Origin: Acidobacteriota bacterium
Lineage (GTDB): Bacteria; Acidobacteriota; Terriglobia; Acidiferrales; UBA7541
Assembly (NCBI GenBank): GCA_013289955.1
Contig: JABCYZ010000001.1
Coordinates: forward strand, 1 to 64,000
Reading direction: 5' to 3'
DNA length: 64,000 bases
Part shown: in pieces, positions 44,373-53,555 of the stretch
How positions within the stretch are numbered: the stretch's first letter is position 1
Layout of the letters: each line of letters starts with the position of its first letter
Made by a program: the position numbers and the translations under genes
The notes under the pieces: model-generated
Database searches by the model: none
Seen by the model: only the letters and a program-made list of their open reading frames with translations
What the model was told of the DNA's origin: nothing

Positions 44373-45320
44373 CTATTCCGCTGCAGGCTGCGGAATCTTC
44401 TTCTCCCCCCGCAGTTCCTTCTCCGTATCCGCGATGTTGCGTTTGGCGAAGTGATCAAAGAAATCCCAGCTGCCGTACTTCTCTTGAAGCTGCGGCAGCA
44501 CGCCGCTCGTGAGGGCCTCACCAGCAAGGCCATTCTGGATGGCTCCGCTGACCATAGCGCGCAGCTGGCCGAGGTAACGGCCGAACTCCAGCACATCTTC
44601 GGCAGTGCCGACGTCGCCGTGACCGGACACAAAGGCAGCCTTCGGACCCTCCGCGGCGAGCTTTGCGTCGCTATCGGCCCACTTGTCCGTTGTGCCGTCG
44701 ATCAGATTGGGAAGGGTTTTCCTCCAGAAGAGATCCCCGCAGAAATAGACGTTGGCATCGGGTACGCTGACAACGGAATCGCCGCCGGTGTGGCCGGGAA
44801 AGAAGCGAACCACCACGCGGCGGGGGCCGAGAAACAGTTCGAGTGCGGAATCGTAGACGACGTTGGGCGCGAATAGCCCATCAATCCAGGCCTTTTGCTC
44901 GGGCTTGATGCCGGCCCCGAAAAATTTCAGGTTCTCCGTGTGAATCCAGGTCCGCACATTCTTGTGGGCGATGATGACGGCGCCCGCTTGCGCAAAAACG
45001 GCGTTGCCGGTGACGTGGTCGAGGTGGTAGTGCGTGTTGACGACGAACTTGATCGGAAGTTTGGTGAGCTTCTGAATCTCGCCAAGGAGTTGGCGCGCAG
45101 CGGCTGCGTCCTGAAACGTGTCGATGACGGCGACGCCATCGCCGCCGATGACGAAGCCGGCATTCGAGCCGGCGGCGCTCTTGGGCTTGGCTATGGCAGC
45201 GAAGACGTTGTTGCCGAGCGGCTTGATGGTGAAGAGCAGGGAATCGGTGGATGCGTCCTGCGCGCGAGCCGTGCATACAAGGGCTAGAAGAGCAAACGAT
45301 AAGATCAGTGTTTTGCGCAT
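44373..45320 (-). CDS. Exported MBL-fold metallohydrolase
   Basis: Starting at ATG 45320 gives a signal peptide (RKTLILSFALLALVCTARA) and a 315-aa protein. The metallo-beta-lactamase metal motif is THYHLDH (HxHxDH). Further ligands are in FFPGHTGGD and the FCGDLF region, with a late SGHGDVG. It resembles the subclass of periplasmic MBL hydrolases of Acidobacteria and Bacteroidetes rather than a true beta-lactamase. The substrate is unknown. It lies downstream of hisA on the same strand, 92 nt away; I see no strong terminator, so some read-through is possible. Confidence 0.88.
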   Translation of the reverse strand: MRKTLILSFALLALVCTARAQDASTDSLLFTIKPLGNNVFAAIAKPKSAAGSNAGFVIGGDGVAVIDTFQDAAAARQLLGEIQKLTKLPIKFVVNTHYHLDHVTGNAVFAQAGAVIIAHKNVRTWIHTENLKFFGAGIKPEQKAWIDGLFAPNVVYDSALELFLGPRRVVVRFFPGHTGGDSVVSVPDANVYFCGDLFWRKTLPNLIDGTTDKWADSDAKLAAEGPKAAFVSGHGDVGTAEDVLEFGRYLGQLRAMVSGAIQNGLAGEALTSGVLPQLQEKYGSWDFFDHFAKRNIADTEKELRGEKKIPQPAAE

Positions 45321-45412
45321 GGCTCGGTATGGTATCGCGCAGAAGGGGAAAACAAAAGAATTACACACACAGAACACGGAGAGCGCCAAGGGCGCGAAGA
45401 AGAAGGGAGAAG

Positions 45413-46102
45413 TCAGCGGAGCCGGTTTTTATAAACTGCCATGCCCACAGCAGCATCCATGCCAATTTTTTCCAGCGCGCCGATTTCGCGATGAGTTTTG
45501 ATTCCCCCGGCGGCAATAATGGGATGCGTGGTTGATTCGTGGAGTTTACGGAACCAATTGAGATTGGCCCCGGTCATGGTGCCTTCGCGGTCGACGTCCG
45601 TGCAGAGGAAGGCGCTGCAAAAGGCCTCCAGTTGCGACATGACGTCTTCGGGGCGCAGCGCGAGCTTGCGCCGCCAGCCGTTGACGGTGATGTGGCCTCT
45701 TGACGCGTCTAGCGCGATGACAATGCGGGCGGGCGCGAGTTTCTCGAGGAGCTGGCGGAAAAACCGGGCATTGATTTTTCCTTCGCGAAAGGCTGCGCTG
45801 CCAATGATGATCTGGTCGGCGCCCCACTTGGCAATTTCCAGGGCGCGAGCCGTCGTCCGTATGCCGCCGCCTACGCGAACCTTCAATTTGTAGCGTTTTC
45901 GTGCGTGGAGACAGAGTTCTCGGGCGAGTGCGTTGTTGTCGCCAGTCCCGATGGCGGCATCCAGATCAATGAGATGCAGCCAGGGATACGATTTGAATTT
46001 CTCGAGCAGGCCAAAAACGTCGGCGACGGCGAGTTCGCGTTTGCGGCCGTGCACAAGTTGAACCGCTTGGCCGCGTTGCAGGTCGATACAGGGAATCAGC
46101 AC
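45413..46102 (-). CDS. hisA: Phosphoribosyl-formimino-AICAR-phosphate isomerase (HisA)
   Basis: The 229-aa TIM barrel catalyses the ring-opening isomerisation in histidine synthesis. The catalytic acid Asp is in PCIDLQ near residue 7, and the second catalytic Asp is in CTDVDREGTMTG. Phosphate-binding loops are VGGGIRTT and AAGGIKTH. The start overlaps the end of hisF by 7 nt. It is the last gene of the operon. Confidence 0.95.
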   Translation of the reverse strand: MLIPCIDLQRGQAVQLVHGRKRELAVADVFGLLEKFKSYPWLHLIDLDAAIGTGDNNALARELCLHARKRYKLKVRVGGGIRTTARALEIAKWGADQIIIGSAAFREGKINARFFRQLLEKLAPARIVIALDASRGHITVNGWRRKLALRPEDVMSQLEAFCSAFLCTDVDREGTMTGANLNWFRKLHESTTHPIIAAGGIKTHREIGALEKIGMDAAVGMAVYKNRLR

Positions 46103-46860
46103 GGCAGGCGAACCTCGATGTTCCGAGCCGCCAGATATTGTTTTAAGTCGCGGATCGATTGCACGTTGTCGTGGAAAATGGAGGCGGCTAGCGCGGCGTC
46201 GGCTGCGCCTTCGGAAAAGATTTCCGCGAAATGCTCGGGCAGTTTTGCGCCGCCAGAGGCAATGACGGGAACGGAGACCGCGCGCGAAATCGCGGCGGTC
46301 AGAAGCGTATCGAAACCGATCTGGGTGCCGTCGCGATCAACGGAAGTGAGCAAGATTTCGCCGGCGCCGAGTTCGACGCCTTGTTGTGCCCATGCCAGCG
46401 CATCGCGATTTGCAGAGTCTCGGCCTCCGCGAACCATCACCTCCCAACGGCCATTGACGCGTTTCGCATCGATCGCCAGGACAACCGCCTGCGCACCAAA
46501 TTCGCGCGAGAGTTCAGCTATAAGCTCGGGGCGAGCGACCGCAGCCGTGTTGACGGTCACTTTATCTGCTCCCGCGCGAACAACCGAACGTGCGTCGTCC
46601 AGCGATCGAATGCCCCCGCCAGCGGTGAGCGGAATGGCGAGCTCGGCGGCGACTCGGCGAATCGTTTCGAGAAACGTGGGACTCCGGTCGCGAGATGCGG
46701 CGATGTCGAGAACAACGAGTTCGTCGGCGCCCTCCGCGTTATAGCGGGCCGCAAGAGCTACCGGATCCCCCGCATCGCGCAGGCCCACAAAATTCACGCC
46801 TTTGACGACACGCTTGCCGTCCGTGTCGAGGCAGGGAATAATGCGGTGCGCGAGACTCAT
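46096..46860 (-). CDS. hisF: Imidazole-glycerol-phosphate synthase cyclase subunit (HisF)
   Basis: ATG 46860 overlaps the hisH stop by ATGA; a longer frame would read into hisH. The 254-aa TIM barrel has catalytic Asp in RIIPCLD and in TSVDRDGT, with phosphate loops LTAGGGIRS and VIASGGAK. HisF uses ammonia from HisH to cyclise PRFAR into IGP and AICAR; the two subunits form a complex, and their coupled genes fit that. Confidence 0.96.
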   Translation of the reverse strand: MSLAHRIIPCLDTDGKRVVKGVNFVGLRDAGDPVALAARYNAEGADELVVLDIAASRDRSPTFLETIRRVAAELAIPLTAGGGIRSLDDARSVVRAGADKVTVNTAAVARPELIAELSREFGAQAVVLAIDAKRVNGRWEVMVRGGRDSANRDALAWAQQGVELGAGEILLTSVDRDGTQIGFDTLLTAAISRAVSVPVIASGGAKLPEHFAEIFSEGAADAALAASIFHDNVQSIRDLKQYLAARNIEVRLPC

Positions 46861-47462
46861 GCCGCGAGCCTCAGAAAATTGCCCAGAAGCTGCGCCCCGG
46901 GGCCGCCGCTTTTTTCCGGATGGAATTGCACACCATAGATGTTTTTTTCTTCGACGACGGCCGCGAATTCCGCGCCGTGCCGGCAGAGAGCGACAGCCTC
47001 TCCATTCATGGTGGTCGCTGCAAAAGAGTGCGCGAAATAAAAATACGCGTCCGCGGAAATTCCCATTAGAAGACGAGAAGGGCGAGCGAGCTTCAACCGG
47101 TTCCATCCCATGTGCGGCAGCTTTACCGTGGCGGGAAGGGAACGAACGGAACCGGAAAAAAGTTTCAGGCCTCGAAGTTCCGGCGCTTCCTCGCTGGTTT
47201 CGTAAAGAGCTTGCAGGCCGAGACAGACGCCGAGAAAGGGAACACCGCGCTGAATGGCGGCAAGCAAAGGGGCGCGCAAAGCGCGCTCGTCGAGCGCCCG
47301 GATGAGCGCCCCGTAATGGCCGACGCCGGGCAGAAGCAGGGCTTCGGCTTTTGCTAGGCAAGCCGGCGACGTGGATCGCTGGCTTGCCGCGCCAAGACGC
47401 TCTAGTGCGCGCTCTACACTGGTGACGTTGCCAGCTCCATAGTCAATTAGAGTGACGTTCAT
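46857..47462 (-). CDS. hisH: Imidazole-glycerol-phosphate synthase glutamine amidotransferase subunit (HisH)
   Basis: The 201-aa class I glutaminase has the nucleophile Cys in FLGVCLGLQ and the His-Glu pair in VQFHPEKS, with PGVGHYG near residue 50. It delivers ammonia to HisF. It overlaps hisB upstream by 4 nt and hisF downstream by 4 nt. Confidence 0.95.
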   Translation of the reverse strand: MNVTLIDYGAGNVTSVERALERLGAASQRSTSPACLAKAEALLLPGVGHYGALIRALDERALRAPLLAAIQRGVPFLGVCLGLQALYETSEEAPELRGLKLFSGSVRSLPATVKLPHMGWNRLKLARPSRLLMGISADAYFYFAHSFAATTMNGEAVALCRHGAEFAAVVEEKNIYGVQFHPEKSGGPGAQLLGNFLRLAA

Positions 47463-48055
47463 AAGAGGCCTTTCGTGCTGGGGAGAACGCTGCGCAGTCT
47501 TTTGTCTCGCGAAACTGCAAAACGAAGCGCGCGCGCGAAGGCTTTGAAAATGGCTTCGACTTGATGATGCGAAGAGCGTCCGTAAAGCGCACGCAGATGA
47601 ACGTTGGCGCGCGCCGCTTGCGCGAAACCCTGAAAAAAGTCTTCCGTGAGTTCGGTTTGAAAATCACCTACGCGGTTCGCTGAGATTTTTGCGTTGACCA
47701 CGCAATAAGGCCGGCCGCCGAGATCGACGGCAGCAGCGGCAAGAGTTTCGTCCATGGGCATGAGGAAGTAACCCGCGCGCAGGATGCCACGCTTTGAGCC
47801 GAGAGCTTTCAACACGGCTTCGCCAAGGGCAATTCCGACGTCCTCGACAGTGTGATGTTGATCGACGTCTAGATCGCCTTTCACGGAAATTTCCAAATCG
47901 AAAGCGCCATGCCGCGCAAGGAGCTCGAGCATGTGATCGAAGAAGCGGATGCCCGTGGCAATGCGGGCTTTTCCGCGGCCGTCGAGATTCATCTTCAGGT
48001 GAATGTCGGTTTCGTTCGTCTTGCGATGAATTTTCGCGGATCGTGGCATGCGCAC
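47459..48055 (-). CDS. hisB: Imidazole-glycerol-phosphate dehydratase (HisB, monofunctional)
   Basis: The 198-aa protein has the metal-binding motifs [13 protein letters not shown] and [14 protein letters not shown], and a later [15 protein letters not shown]. Only the dehydratase is encoded, not the N-terminal phosphatase of gamma-proteobacterial HisB. A separate histidinol-phosphatase is needed and not found here. The start may be GTG 48055 (1 nt after the hisC stop) or ATG 48049; AGG in the end of hisC can serve either. Confidence 0.95.
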   Translation of the reverse strand: MRMPRSAKIHRKTNETDIHLKMNLDGRGKARIATGIRFFDHMLELLARHGAFDLEISVKGDLDVDQHHTVEDVGIALGEAVLKALGSKRGILRAGYFLMPMDETLAAAAVDLGGRPYCVVNAKISANRVGDFQTELTEDFFQGFAQAARANVHLRALYGRSSHHQVEAIFKAFARALRFAVSRDKRLRSVLPSTKGLL

Positions 48056-48056
48056 C

Positions 48057-49109
48057 TTACCTGTAACGCTTGATCAGCTTCAGCAAGCGGTCCATTTCTC
48101 TTTGTGTGCCGATGCTGATGCGCACAAGGCCGGGACCAATATCTTTCGCGCGATCCCGCAGCAGGACCCCCTTTTTCAGCAGTTGCGTGCACATTTCAGA
48201 TCCTCCCGGACCGAAATCGGCCAGAAGAAAATTCCCCGCGCTCGGATAGGTCTTTACCTTCAATCGCTGGAGTTCCTTTTCAAACCACGCGCGGGTACGC
48301 AGAATGTTTTTGACGTAAAGCTTCATCGTTCGCGAATCTCCCACCGCAGCTTCCGCGGCGGCCAGTGCGGCCACATTGACTGGAAAGGGAGCCGTGGCGC
48401 GGCGGAGGACAGCGAGCGATTCCGGGCAGGCGATAACGGCTCCGAGCCGAAGTCCTGCGAGCCCCGCAGCTTTCGAAAAGGTCCTCGCGACGAAGAGTTG
48501 CGGATACTGGTTGATCCACGGCACGACCGTGACACCAGAAAATTCGGCGTAGGCCTCATCGAGGACGACGGCCGTGTGCGTAGCGGCTTTCAGAATCGTC
48601 TCAATGACGGATTTTGCAACAAGAGTTCCGGTCGGATTGTTGGGATTGCAGACGAATATAACGCGCGGGCGCAAAGTGAGCGCCGCAAGCACTCCTTCGA
48701 GAGGAAACTCCATGGAGGGCCCGTAACGCTGGACTTCGATTTTCGCTCCGGCAACTTCTCCCCAGTAGCGGTACATCGGAAAGGTCGGCTCGCAGATAAC
48801 CGCGCTGCTGCCCGCATCCACGAAGGCATCGAAGAAGAGCCGCAGCGCGTCATCACCACCGTTGGTGAGCAGAAGTTCTTCCGGCTCTACCTGAAAATGG
48901 CGCGCCAGCCGGCCGGTGCCGCGCTCGTACTCGGGATACATGGATAGAAGCTCGGGAGTCAGCTTCCTGAGCGCGCGCCCGACGGCAGGCGAACAGCCGG
49001 CGGTATTTTCGTTGAAGTCGAGACGCAGCTTGCCGGCCCGGCCTTCCCCGGGCGGTTCATAGGTGCGGCGGTCGAGGATTGCTTGTCGAACGGGGAGTTG
49101 TGCCTTCAT
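48057..49109 (-). CDS. hisC: Histidinol-phosphate aminotransferase (HisC)
   Basis: The 350-aa fold-type I PLP enzyme has LDFNENTAG near the start, [33 protein letters not shown] and the PLP Lys in [15 protein letters not shown]. It converts imidazole-acetol phosphate to histidinol phosphate with glutamate. ATGA overlap with hisD. The Asp-Glu-Ala-Tyr block is canonical. Confidence 0.95.
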   Translation of the reverse strand: MKAQLPVRQAILDRRTYEPPGEGRAGKLRLDFNENTAGCSPAVGRALRKLTPELLSMYPEYERGTGRLARHFQVEPEELLLTNGGDDALRLFFDAFVDAGSSAVICEPTFPMYRYWGEVAGAKIEVQRYGPSMEFPLEGVLAALTLRPRVIFVCNPNNPTGTLVAKSVIETILKAATHTAVVLDEAYAEFSGVTVVPWINQYPQLFVARTFSKAAGLAGLRLGAVIACPESLAVLRRATAPFPVNVAALAAAEAAVGDSRTMKLYVKNILRTRAWFEKELQRLKVKTYPSAGNFLLADFGPGGSEMCTQLLKKGVLLRDRAKDIGPGLVRISIGTQREMDRLLKLIKRYR

Positions 49110-50359
49110 CGGCGGATCCTCACGGCGTTGCGATGCGCGAGCAGTCCTTCGGATTCTGCCAGAGATTCAGCGGCGTCCGCGAGCCGCAGAAAGCCCTTGT
49201 TCGAGATGGTCTGCACGCTGATGCATTTCACGAAGTCTGCGGCGGAGAGCCCGCCGCGCTTGCGTGCCCAGCCGCCGGTCGGGAGCACGTGATTGCTGCC
49301 GGAGACGTAATCGCCCAGAGGCTGCGCCCCCCACGGTCCGAGAAAAATCGTCCCGGCGGCGGTGATTTTCTCAAGGAGTGCGCCAGGATCATCCGGGAGG
49401 CTGAGATGTTCCGGTGCGAAGCGGTTGCAAAAAACGCAGGCGGCTTCGAGAGACGGCGCGAGCAGGATTCGGCCGGTCTTGCGCATGGATTGGTGAGCGG
49501 GATTGTCCGGGGGAAGGTTCGTCAGTTGCAATTGAACCTCTTCCTGGACGGCGCGCGCCAGCTTCGCCGATGACGTCACCAGAAAACTTCCCGCATCGGG
49601 TGCGTGCTCTGCCTGTGCCAGGAGGTCCGCAGCAATCCATTCCGGACTGCCGCTCGAGGCCAGAACGATGGCTTCCGTTGGGCCTGCTGGGAGATCAATC
49701 GCGCAATCGCTGCTGACGAGCTGCTTTGCGGCGGTGACGAACCGGTTTCCCGGGCCGCAGATTTTTTCGACACGAGGAACGGATTTTGTCCCGTAAGCGA
49801 GGGCGGCAATCGCTTGCGCTCCTCCGATGCGGGCAATTTGTGTCACGCCCAGCAAATCAGCGGCGGCGAGAAGTCCGGGATTCGGTTGCGGACAGACGGC
49901 CGCGATGCGCTGCACGCCTGCGACCTGGGAGGGTACGACGGTCATCAGCATTGTCGAGATAAGCGCAAATCGGCCGCCTGGAATGTAGCAGCCGATAGCT
50001 TCGATGGGTCGAACGAGCTGCGAAATGGCTACTCCCGGTTCGACCTCGAGTGACCATGGGCGTGGCAGTTGTTTTTCAGCGACGCGGCGAATGTTGCTTG
50101 CCGCGTGACCGACAGCCGCTAGAAACCTGGCGCTGACTTCCTTGCGCGCGGCTTTGATTTCCTGTTGCGGCACCCAAATCCCGCCGTGACGCAGATCGAT
50201 CCCGTCCAGCTTTTTTGCCCATGATGCGACCGCAGTGTCGCCGCGTTTACGAACATCGGCAATGATGCGCGCGGCGATGCTTTCGGCTTCGCGATCGCGC
50301 TCGAGGCGGCCACGGAGCAGTTTTTTTTCGACGCCAGCAGTGAGTTTCAGGATGCGCAT
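49106..50359 (-). CDS. hisD: Histidinol dehydrogenase (HisD)
   Basis: ATG 50359 shares one base with the hisG stop (TGATG). A longer minus reading to 50644 belongs to hisG in another frame. The 417-aa enzyme has CYIPGGRFALISTMLM, VCPQPNPG, KICGPGNRFVTAAKQLV, and the zinc and catalytic region QAEHAPDAGSFLVTSS. FAPEHLSL and GSNHVLPTGGWARKRGGLSAADF follow. It makes the final two NAD-dependent oxidations to histidine. Confidence 0.96.
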   Translation of the reverse strand: MRILKLTAGVEKKLLRGRLERDREAESIAARIIADVRKRGDTAVASWAKKLDGIDLRHGGIWVPQQEIKAARKEVSARFLAAVGHAASNIRRVAEKQLPRPWSLEVEPGVAISQLVRPIEAIGCYIPGGRFALISTMLMTVVPSQVAGVQRIAAVCPQPNPGLLAAADLLGVTQIARIGGAQAIAALAYGTKSVPRVEKICGPGNRFVTAAKQLVSSDCAIDLPAGPTEAIVLASSGSPEWIAADLLAQAEHAPDAGSFLVTSSAKLARAVQEEVQLQLTNLPPDNPAHQSMRKTGRILLAPSLEAACVFCNRFAPEHLSLPDDPGALLEKITAAGTIFLGPWGAQPLGDYVSGSNHVLPTGGWARKRGGLSAADFVKCISVQTISNKGFLRLADAAESLAESEGLLAHRNAVRIRR

Positions 50360-51231
50360 CAGAGCACAATCTTGTTCAGTGGATATTCGACGATGCCCTG
50401 CGCCTTGGCGGCTTTCAGTTTCGGCAAGATCTGCCGTACCACGGCTTCCTCGACGATGGTGTTGATGGCAACCCAATCGGGATCGCTGAGAGCGGAAATG
50501 GTTGGTTTCTTGAGGGCTGGCAACACGCCAAGCACGGCGGCCAGATCGTCGCGATGAACGTTCAGCAGCAAGCCGACCTTGCTGGCGGCGGCGATCGCGC
50601 CCTGCAACATCAGAATGAGGTTTTCGGCTTTCTCGCGCTTCCATGGCTCGGTTGCGGCAAACCGGTTCATGATAAAGACCGTGGCCGATTCAAGCACGGT
50701 ATCGACGATGCGAAGACGATTCGCGCGTAGAGACGAGCCGGTTTCCGTGACTTCGACAATCGCATCCGCAAGCTGGGGAACTTTGACTTCCGTGGCCCCC
50801 CAGGAAAATTCGACGCGAGCCTTCACACCGTGCCGCGCGAGATATTTCTCGGTGATTTGCACAACTTCAGTCGCAATGGTCTTCCCTTCAAGATCTTTTA
50901 CGTCCCGCATCGTCGAGTCCTCGGGAACGGCAAGGACCCAGCGGACGCGCGCGAGCCGCTGCTTGGCGTAAACCAGCTCAGAAAGCTCGTCTACCGCCGC
51001 GCCTGTTTCGACAACCCAGTCGTGGCCAGTGATTCCGGCGTCGAGAGCGCCGGTTTCGACGTAGCGCGCCATTTCCTGCGCGCGAACCATCAGGCATTCG
51101 ATTTCAGGGTCATCGATGGTAGGCACGTAGCTGCGCGAGCTTAAGGTGATCTTCCAGCCGGCACGCGCAAAGAGCTCGAGCGTCGCGTCCTGCAAGCTGC
51201 CTTTGGGAATGCCAAGCTTCAGACAGCTCAT
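50359..51231 (-). CDS. hisG: ATP phosphoribosyltransferase, long form (HisG)
   Basis: The 290-aa long form starts [21 protein letters not shown] and has [13 protein letters not shown] and a phosphoribosyl-binding SGATEV-like region ([28 protein letters not shown]). A C-terminal ACT-like regulatory domain of about 75 residues follows, so no HisZ partner is required. It is the committed, feedback-inhibited step. It overlaps hisI by ATGA. Confidence 0.95.
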   Translation of the reverse strand: MSCLKLGIPKGSLQDATLELFARAGWKITLSSRSYVPTIDDPEIECLMVRAQEMARYVETGALDAGITGHDWVVETGAAVDELSELVYAKQRLARVRWVLAVPEDSTMRDVKDLEGKTIATEVVQITEKYLARHGVKARVEFSWGATEVKVPQLADAIVEVTETGSSLRANRLRIVDTVLESATVFIMNRFAATEPWKREKAENLILMLQGAIAAASKVGLLLNVHRDDLAAVLGVLPALKKPTISALSDPDWVAINTIVEEAVVRQILPKLKAAKAQGIVEYPLNKIVL

Positions 51232-51626
51232 ATTTTTTTCTCCTGGCCATAAACTTCTGCTGGTAGGAAGGTACGCTCCTCGGTTATTTTGGTTTTGCCA
51301 TCGGATTCCAGCGCGCGAAAGAAGCAGCTTCGATAACCTTCATGGCAGACACCTGGGCCAACGGCCTCTACGCGGACCAGCAGAGCATCGGCATCACAAT
51401 CGACGCGAACCTCGCGCACTTTGAGGACATGCCCGCTGGACTCGCCTTTTTTCCAAAGCTTGTTCCGCGAGCGGCTGAAGAATACAACTTCACCCGAACG
51501 CTGCGTCTCGGCAAGCGAGACGGAGCTCATGAACCCAAGCATGAGGACTTCACCAGTCAGGTGATCCTGAATGATGGCGGGGACCAGCCCACCCGCTTTT
51601 AGAAAGTCGATGTTGGCCGATTCCAC
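51228..51626 (-). CDS. hisI: Phosphoribosyl-AMP cyclohydrolase (HisI), without HisE domain
   Basis: GTG 51626 is preferred because GGGAGG sits 7 nt upstream; a TTG at 51641 would lie before that site. The 132-aa protein shows EVLMLGFMS, the metal ligands DCDAD and the zinc motif [10 protein letters not shown]. The C-terminal HisE (pyrophosphohydrolase) domain found in fused HisIE is absent and no hisE is in the operon. It is the first gene of the operon after the attenuator. Confidence 0.94.
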   Translation of the reverse strand: MESANIDFLKAGGLVPAIIQDHLTGEVLMLGFMSSVSLAETQRSGEVVFFSRSRNKLWKKGESSGHVLKVREVRVDCDADALLVRVEAVGPGVCHEGYRSCFFRALESDGKTKITEERTFLPAEVYGQEKKI

Positions 51627-51674
51627 GTGCCTACCTCCCAAAAGAAAATCTTCAAAATCAGCCGCGCAGAAAAC

Positions 51675-51707
51675 AAAAAACCCGCTGGGGCTTTTTGCGC
51701 CAGCGGG
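51675..51707 (-). terminator. his operon attenuator terminator
   Basis: On the minus strand CCCGCTGG pairs with CCAGCGGG around an 11-nt loop and is followed by six T. It lies 49 nt upstream of hisI and 28 nt after the leader peptide stop. It is the expected premature-termination hairpin. Confidence 0.92.
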
Positions 51708-51764
51708 CCGATGAGTGCTTTGTGTTGCGAAACTCTATGCACACCTCATCGGGCGCGGCGTTTG
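51694..51764 (-). promoter_or_regulatory. his attenuator antiterminator structure
   Basis: CCGATGAG (51745-51752) pairs with CTCATCGG (51708-51715), and a further CGCC/GGCG pairing can extend it. That extension uses the 5' half of the terminator stem, so the two structures exclude each other. A ribosome stalled at the His codons leaves 51745-51752 free and the antiterminator forms. A ribosome at the leader stop (51735) covers it and termination occurs. Confidence 0.75.
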
Positions 51765-51803
51765 GCCGTGATGATGATGGTGGCGATGCGCCCGAGAGCT
51801 CAC
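51735..51803 (-). CDS. hisL: Histidine operon leader peptide
   Basis: A 22-aa reading frame from GTG 51803 to TAG 51735 on the minus strand reads MSSRAHRHHHHHGQ and ends in RPMRCA. It has six His in seven residues, five of them consecutive (CAC CAT CAT CAT CAC). It lies directly upstream of mutually exclusive antiterminator and terminator hairpins before hisI. There is no ribosome binding site; the predicted promoter places transcription start at or next to the GTG. Uncharged tRNA-His would stall the ribosome here and allow transcription of the his genes. Confidence 0.9.
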   Translation of the reverse strand: MSSRAHRHHHHHGQTPRPMRCA

Positions 51804-51809
51804 ACTAAG

Positions 51810-51838
51810 AAAGTAAAGAAATTCGGCCCCGGTGTCAA
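51810..51838 (-). promoter_or_regulatory. his operon promoter
   Basis: A perfect -35 TTGACA (51833-51838, minus strand) is followed after 17 nt by TACTTT (51810-51815) as -10. The start would be 6-8 nt further, at or beside the GTG of the leader peptide. Confidence 0.65.
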
Positions 51839-51899
51839 TCTCGGTTTTTGTTGAGATATTTCCCCGCTGATCGTAGGCGCCCGGAAATGGGCGGAGATT

Positions 51900-52265
51900 C
51901 TAGCGCCCGTTTCCCGAGCCGGCCAGCCCTGGGGCGTTGAAGTTCATGCTCATCTTCAGGCTGACGGCAACCCCGGTCTTGCCGTTCTCGAGCTTTTCCA
52001 CGCGAACGACCTGCGCGACATATTCGCAATTCAAGGGATCGTGCGGGGAAGAAAAGGGAAACGTGACGAAGACACGCATGCCAGGATAGTAGGAATGGAG
52101 GCGCGTGGTGAAATAGATGCCTGTCTTCGATGCATTTACGCTGATGGGTAAGTCCTCGAAATGATCGTCGCGGGGCTCCGAGGGGCGCACGCGGACGGGC
52201 CGGGCAATCTTGGCCCGCCGGCTGACGCGATTGTCGGGCACTCGTTTTTCGAGCTTTTCTGGCAT
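51900..52265 (-). CDS. PilZ-domain protein
   Basis: The ATG 52265 follows GGAAGACGCT; a longer reading to 52397 has no support. The 121-aa protein is a single PilZ domain with the RRAKIARPVRV basic motif and NASKTGIYF (D/NxSxxG), which together bind cyclic di-GMP in the family. No output domain is present, so it probably acts through protein contacts. It is divergent from msrB. Confidence 0.85.
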   Translation of the reverse strand: MPEKLEKRVPDNRVSRRAKIARPVRVRPSEPRDDHFEDLPISVNASKTGIYFTTRLHSYYPGMRVFVTFPFSSPHDPLNCEYVAQVVRVEKLENGKTGVAVSLKMSMNFNAPGLAGSGNGR

Positions 52266-52401
52266 AGCGTCTTCCGGGTTAGAATCTAAGCCGGCCGGGG
52301 CCATTGGGGATCTGGCGCGAATCCTGAGGCCCCTGAAGCGAATCTGATACCAATACGGGAGCACGGCGAGAACCAAATTTAAGAGGAATTGGGGCAATAC
52401 A

Positions 52402-52800
52402 ATGGACGAGAAAATCCGTAAGGACGAAGCCGCTTGGAAAAAGCAACTTACATCGAATCAGTATTTTGTGACGCGTCAAAAGGGTACAGAACCGCCCTTT
52501 ACTGGGGAGTACGAGGAAACCGAGACCCCCGGGGTCTACAAGTGCGTCTGTTGTGGCCAGCCCTTGTTTCGTTCTGATACCAAATACCACTCGGGCTCCG
52601 GGTGGCCTAGCTTCTACGCTCCGGCTAACCAGGAGGCGGTTGAGACGGAAACCGACACCAGCCACGGCATGGCGCGGACGGAGATCAGGTGCAGCCGGTG
52701 CGACGCGCACCTTGGGCACGTCTTCGAAGATGGCCCAGACCCGACCGGATTGCGCTACTGCGTCAACTCCGCGTCCCTCGAATTGGAAGAAGAGAAGTAA
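52402..52800 (+). CDS. msrB: Peptide-methionine (R)-S-oxide reductase (MsrB)
   Basis: The 132-aa cytoplasmic enzyme has zinc Cys pairs C48/C51 (CVCC) and C97/C100 (CSRC), the GSGWPSF motif, [21 protein letters not shown], and the catalytic Cys120 in RYCVNSASL. It reduces methionine R-sulfoxide in proteins. The start ATG is preceded by AGGAATTGGGG. A GC-rich hairpin follows. Confidence 0.96.
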   Translation: MDEKIRKDEAAWKKQLTSNQYFVTRQKGTEPPFTGEYEETETPGVYKCVCCGQPLFRSDTKYHSGSGWPSFYAPANQEAVETETDTSHGMARTEIRCSRCDAHLGHVFEDGPDPTGLRYCVNSASLELEEEK

Positions 52801-52821
52801 GAGTGGGCTAGACGCCAAAAA

Positions 52822-52844
52822 GCGCTCCGGTTGGGCCGGAGCGC
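52822..52844 (+). terminator. Stem-loop after msrB
   Basis: A 9-bp perfect stem GCGCTCCGG/CCGGAGCGC with a 5-nt loop. A T-run occurs only 10 nt later (ATTTTT), so termination strength is uncertain. Confidence 0.5.
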
Positions 52845-52881
52845 CTCTCAGATTTTTACGCTCTCAAGAGAAAACTCAGAA

Positions 52882-53154
52882 TTACGCGGCAGGACAGGTG
52901 CAAGCCACGAGCTCCGCGACAGGATCGCTTTCGCGATCCCACACGCCAAGCAGCATTACTTTTGTTCCCGTAGGATATTTGAAAACGTAATAAATGTTTG
53001 AACGCCCTTCGACTTCAAAGAAGCCGGGCCGCCGCGGATCTGGCCGCGATGGAGCACCGGAATGAAGCAGCATGCGCAATTCAGCAATCTGCTCCTGCGA
53101 ATGATTTCGCAGGTCTTCGACGAGGGGCGGGTGTTTCGTAATTGTCATGATCAT
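52882..53154 (-). CDS. Conserved hypothetical protein
   Basis: ATG 53154 follows GGAG by 7 nt; a second ATG two codons later is possible. The 90-aa protein is ordered: a Glu/Gln-rich helix (EQIAELRMLL), then strands RPGFFEVEGRSNIYYVFKYPTGTKVMLLGVWDRE. The C-terminus ends VACTCPAA with a Cys pair. I recognise no family. It is convergent with msrB. Confidence 0.65.
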   Translation of the reverse strand: MIMTITKHPPLVEDLRNHSQEQIAELRMLLHSGAPSRPDPRRPGFFEVEGRSNIYYVFKYPTGTKVMLLGVWDRESDPVAELVACTCPAA

Positions 53155-53555
53155 GTTCTTTCTCCGCCACATCTAGCTTATCGTTGTCCTCACATGTTAA
53201 GACGAAAAAAGGCTGGAAAAGTTTCATGGGCGGCAACTTCTTTTGAAGAATGTTCTGTTACAACCGGCATGCGTCCCGGCAGAAAGGGCGAATTTGCTGG
53301 CATTCTGTCGGAAGATGGGGCCTTAGAGGGTGGTCCAAATTGGCTCTGAGCTTGTTCCATGTCTGCCTCGTGGGAGGCATGGCGGTCTGGGCCAGAAACC
53401 GCGGGGCCGGAAATTACGCGAGTTCCAGTGTTCCTGGTGCGCGTAAATTTATTGTAATGGATGCAGCGTTACTATCGATAGCGGTACTTGCGCGAGTGGG
53501 GCTTCTCTGTGATAGTGGACAAAGTGACCCACCAACCTAATGAGGGACGGCCTCT
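53155..53555. other. Intergenic, no gene seen
   Basis: Frames of 95-96 codons on the plus strand here are unsupported by ribosome sites or family likeness. No clear repeats or promoter. Confidence 0.4.
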
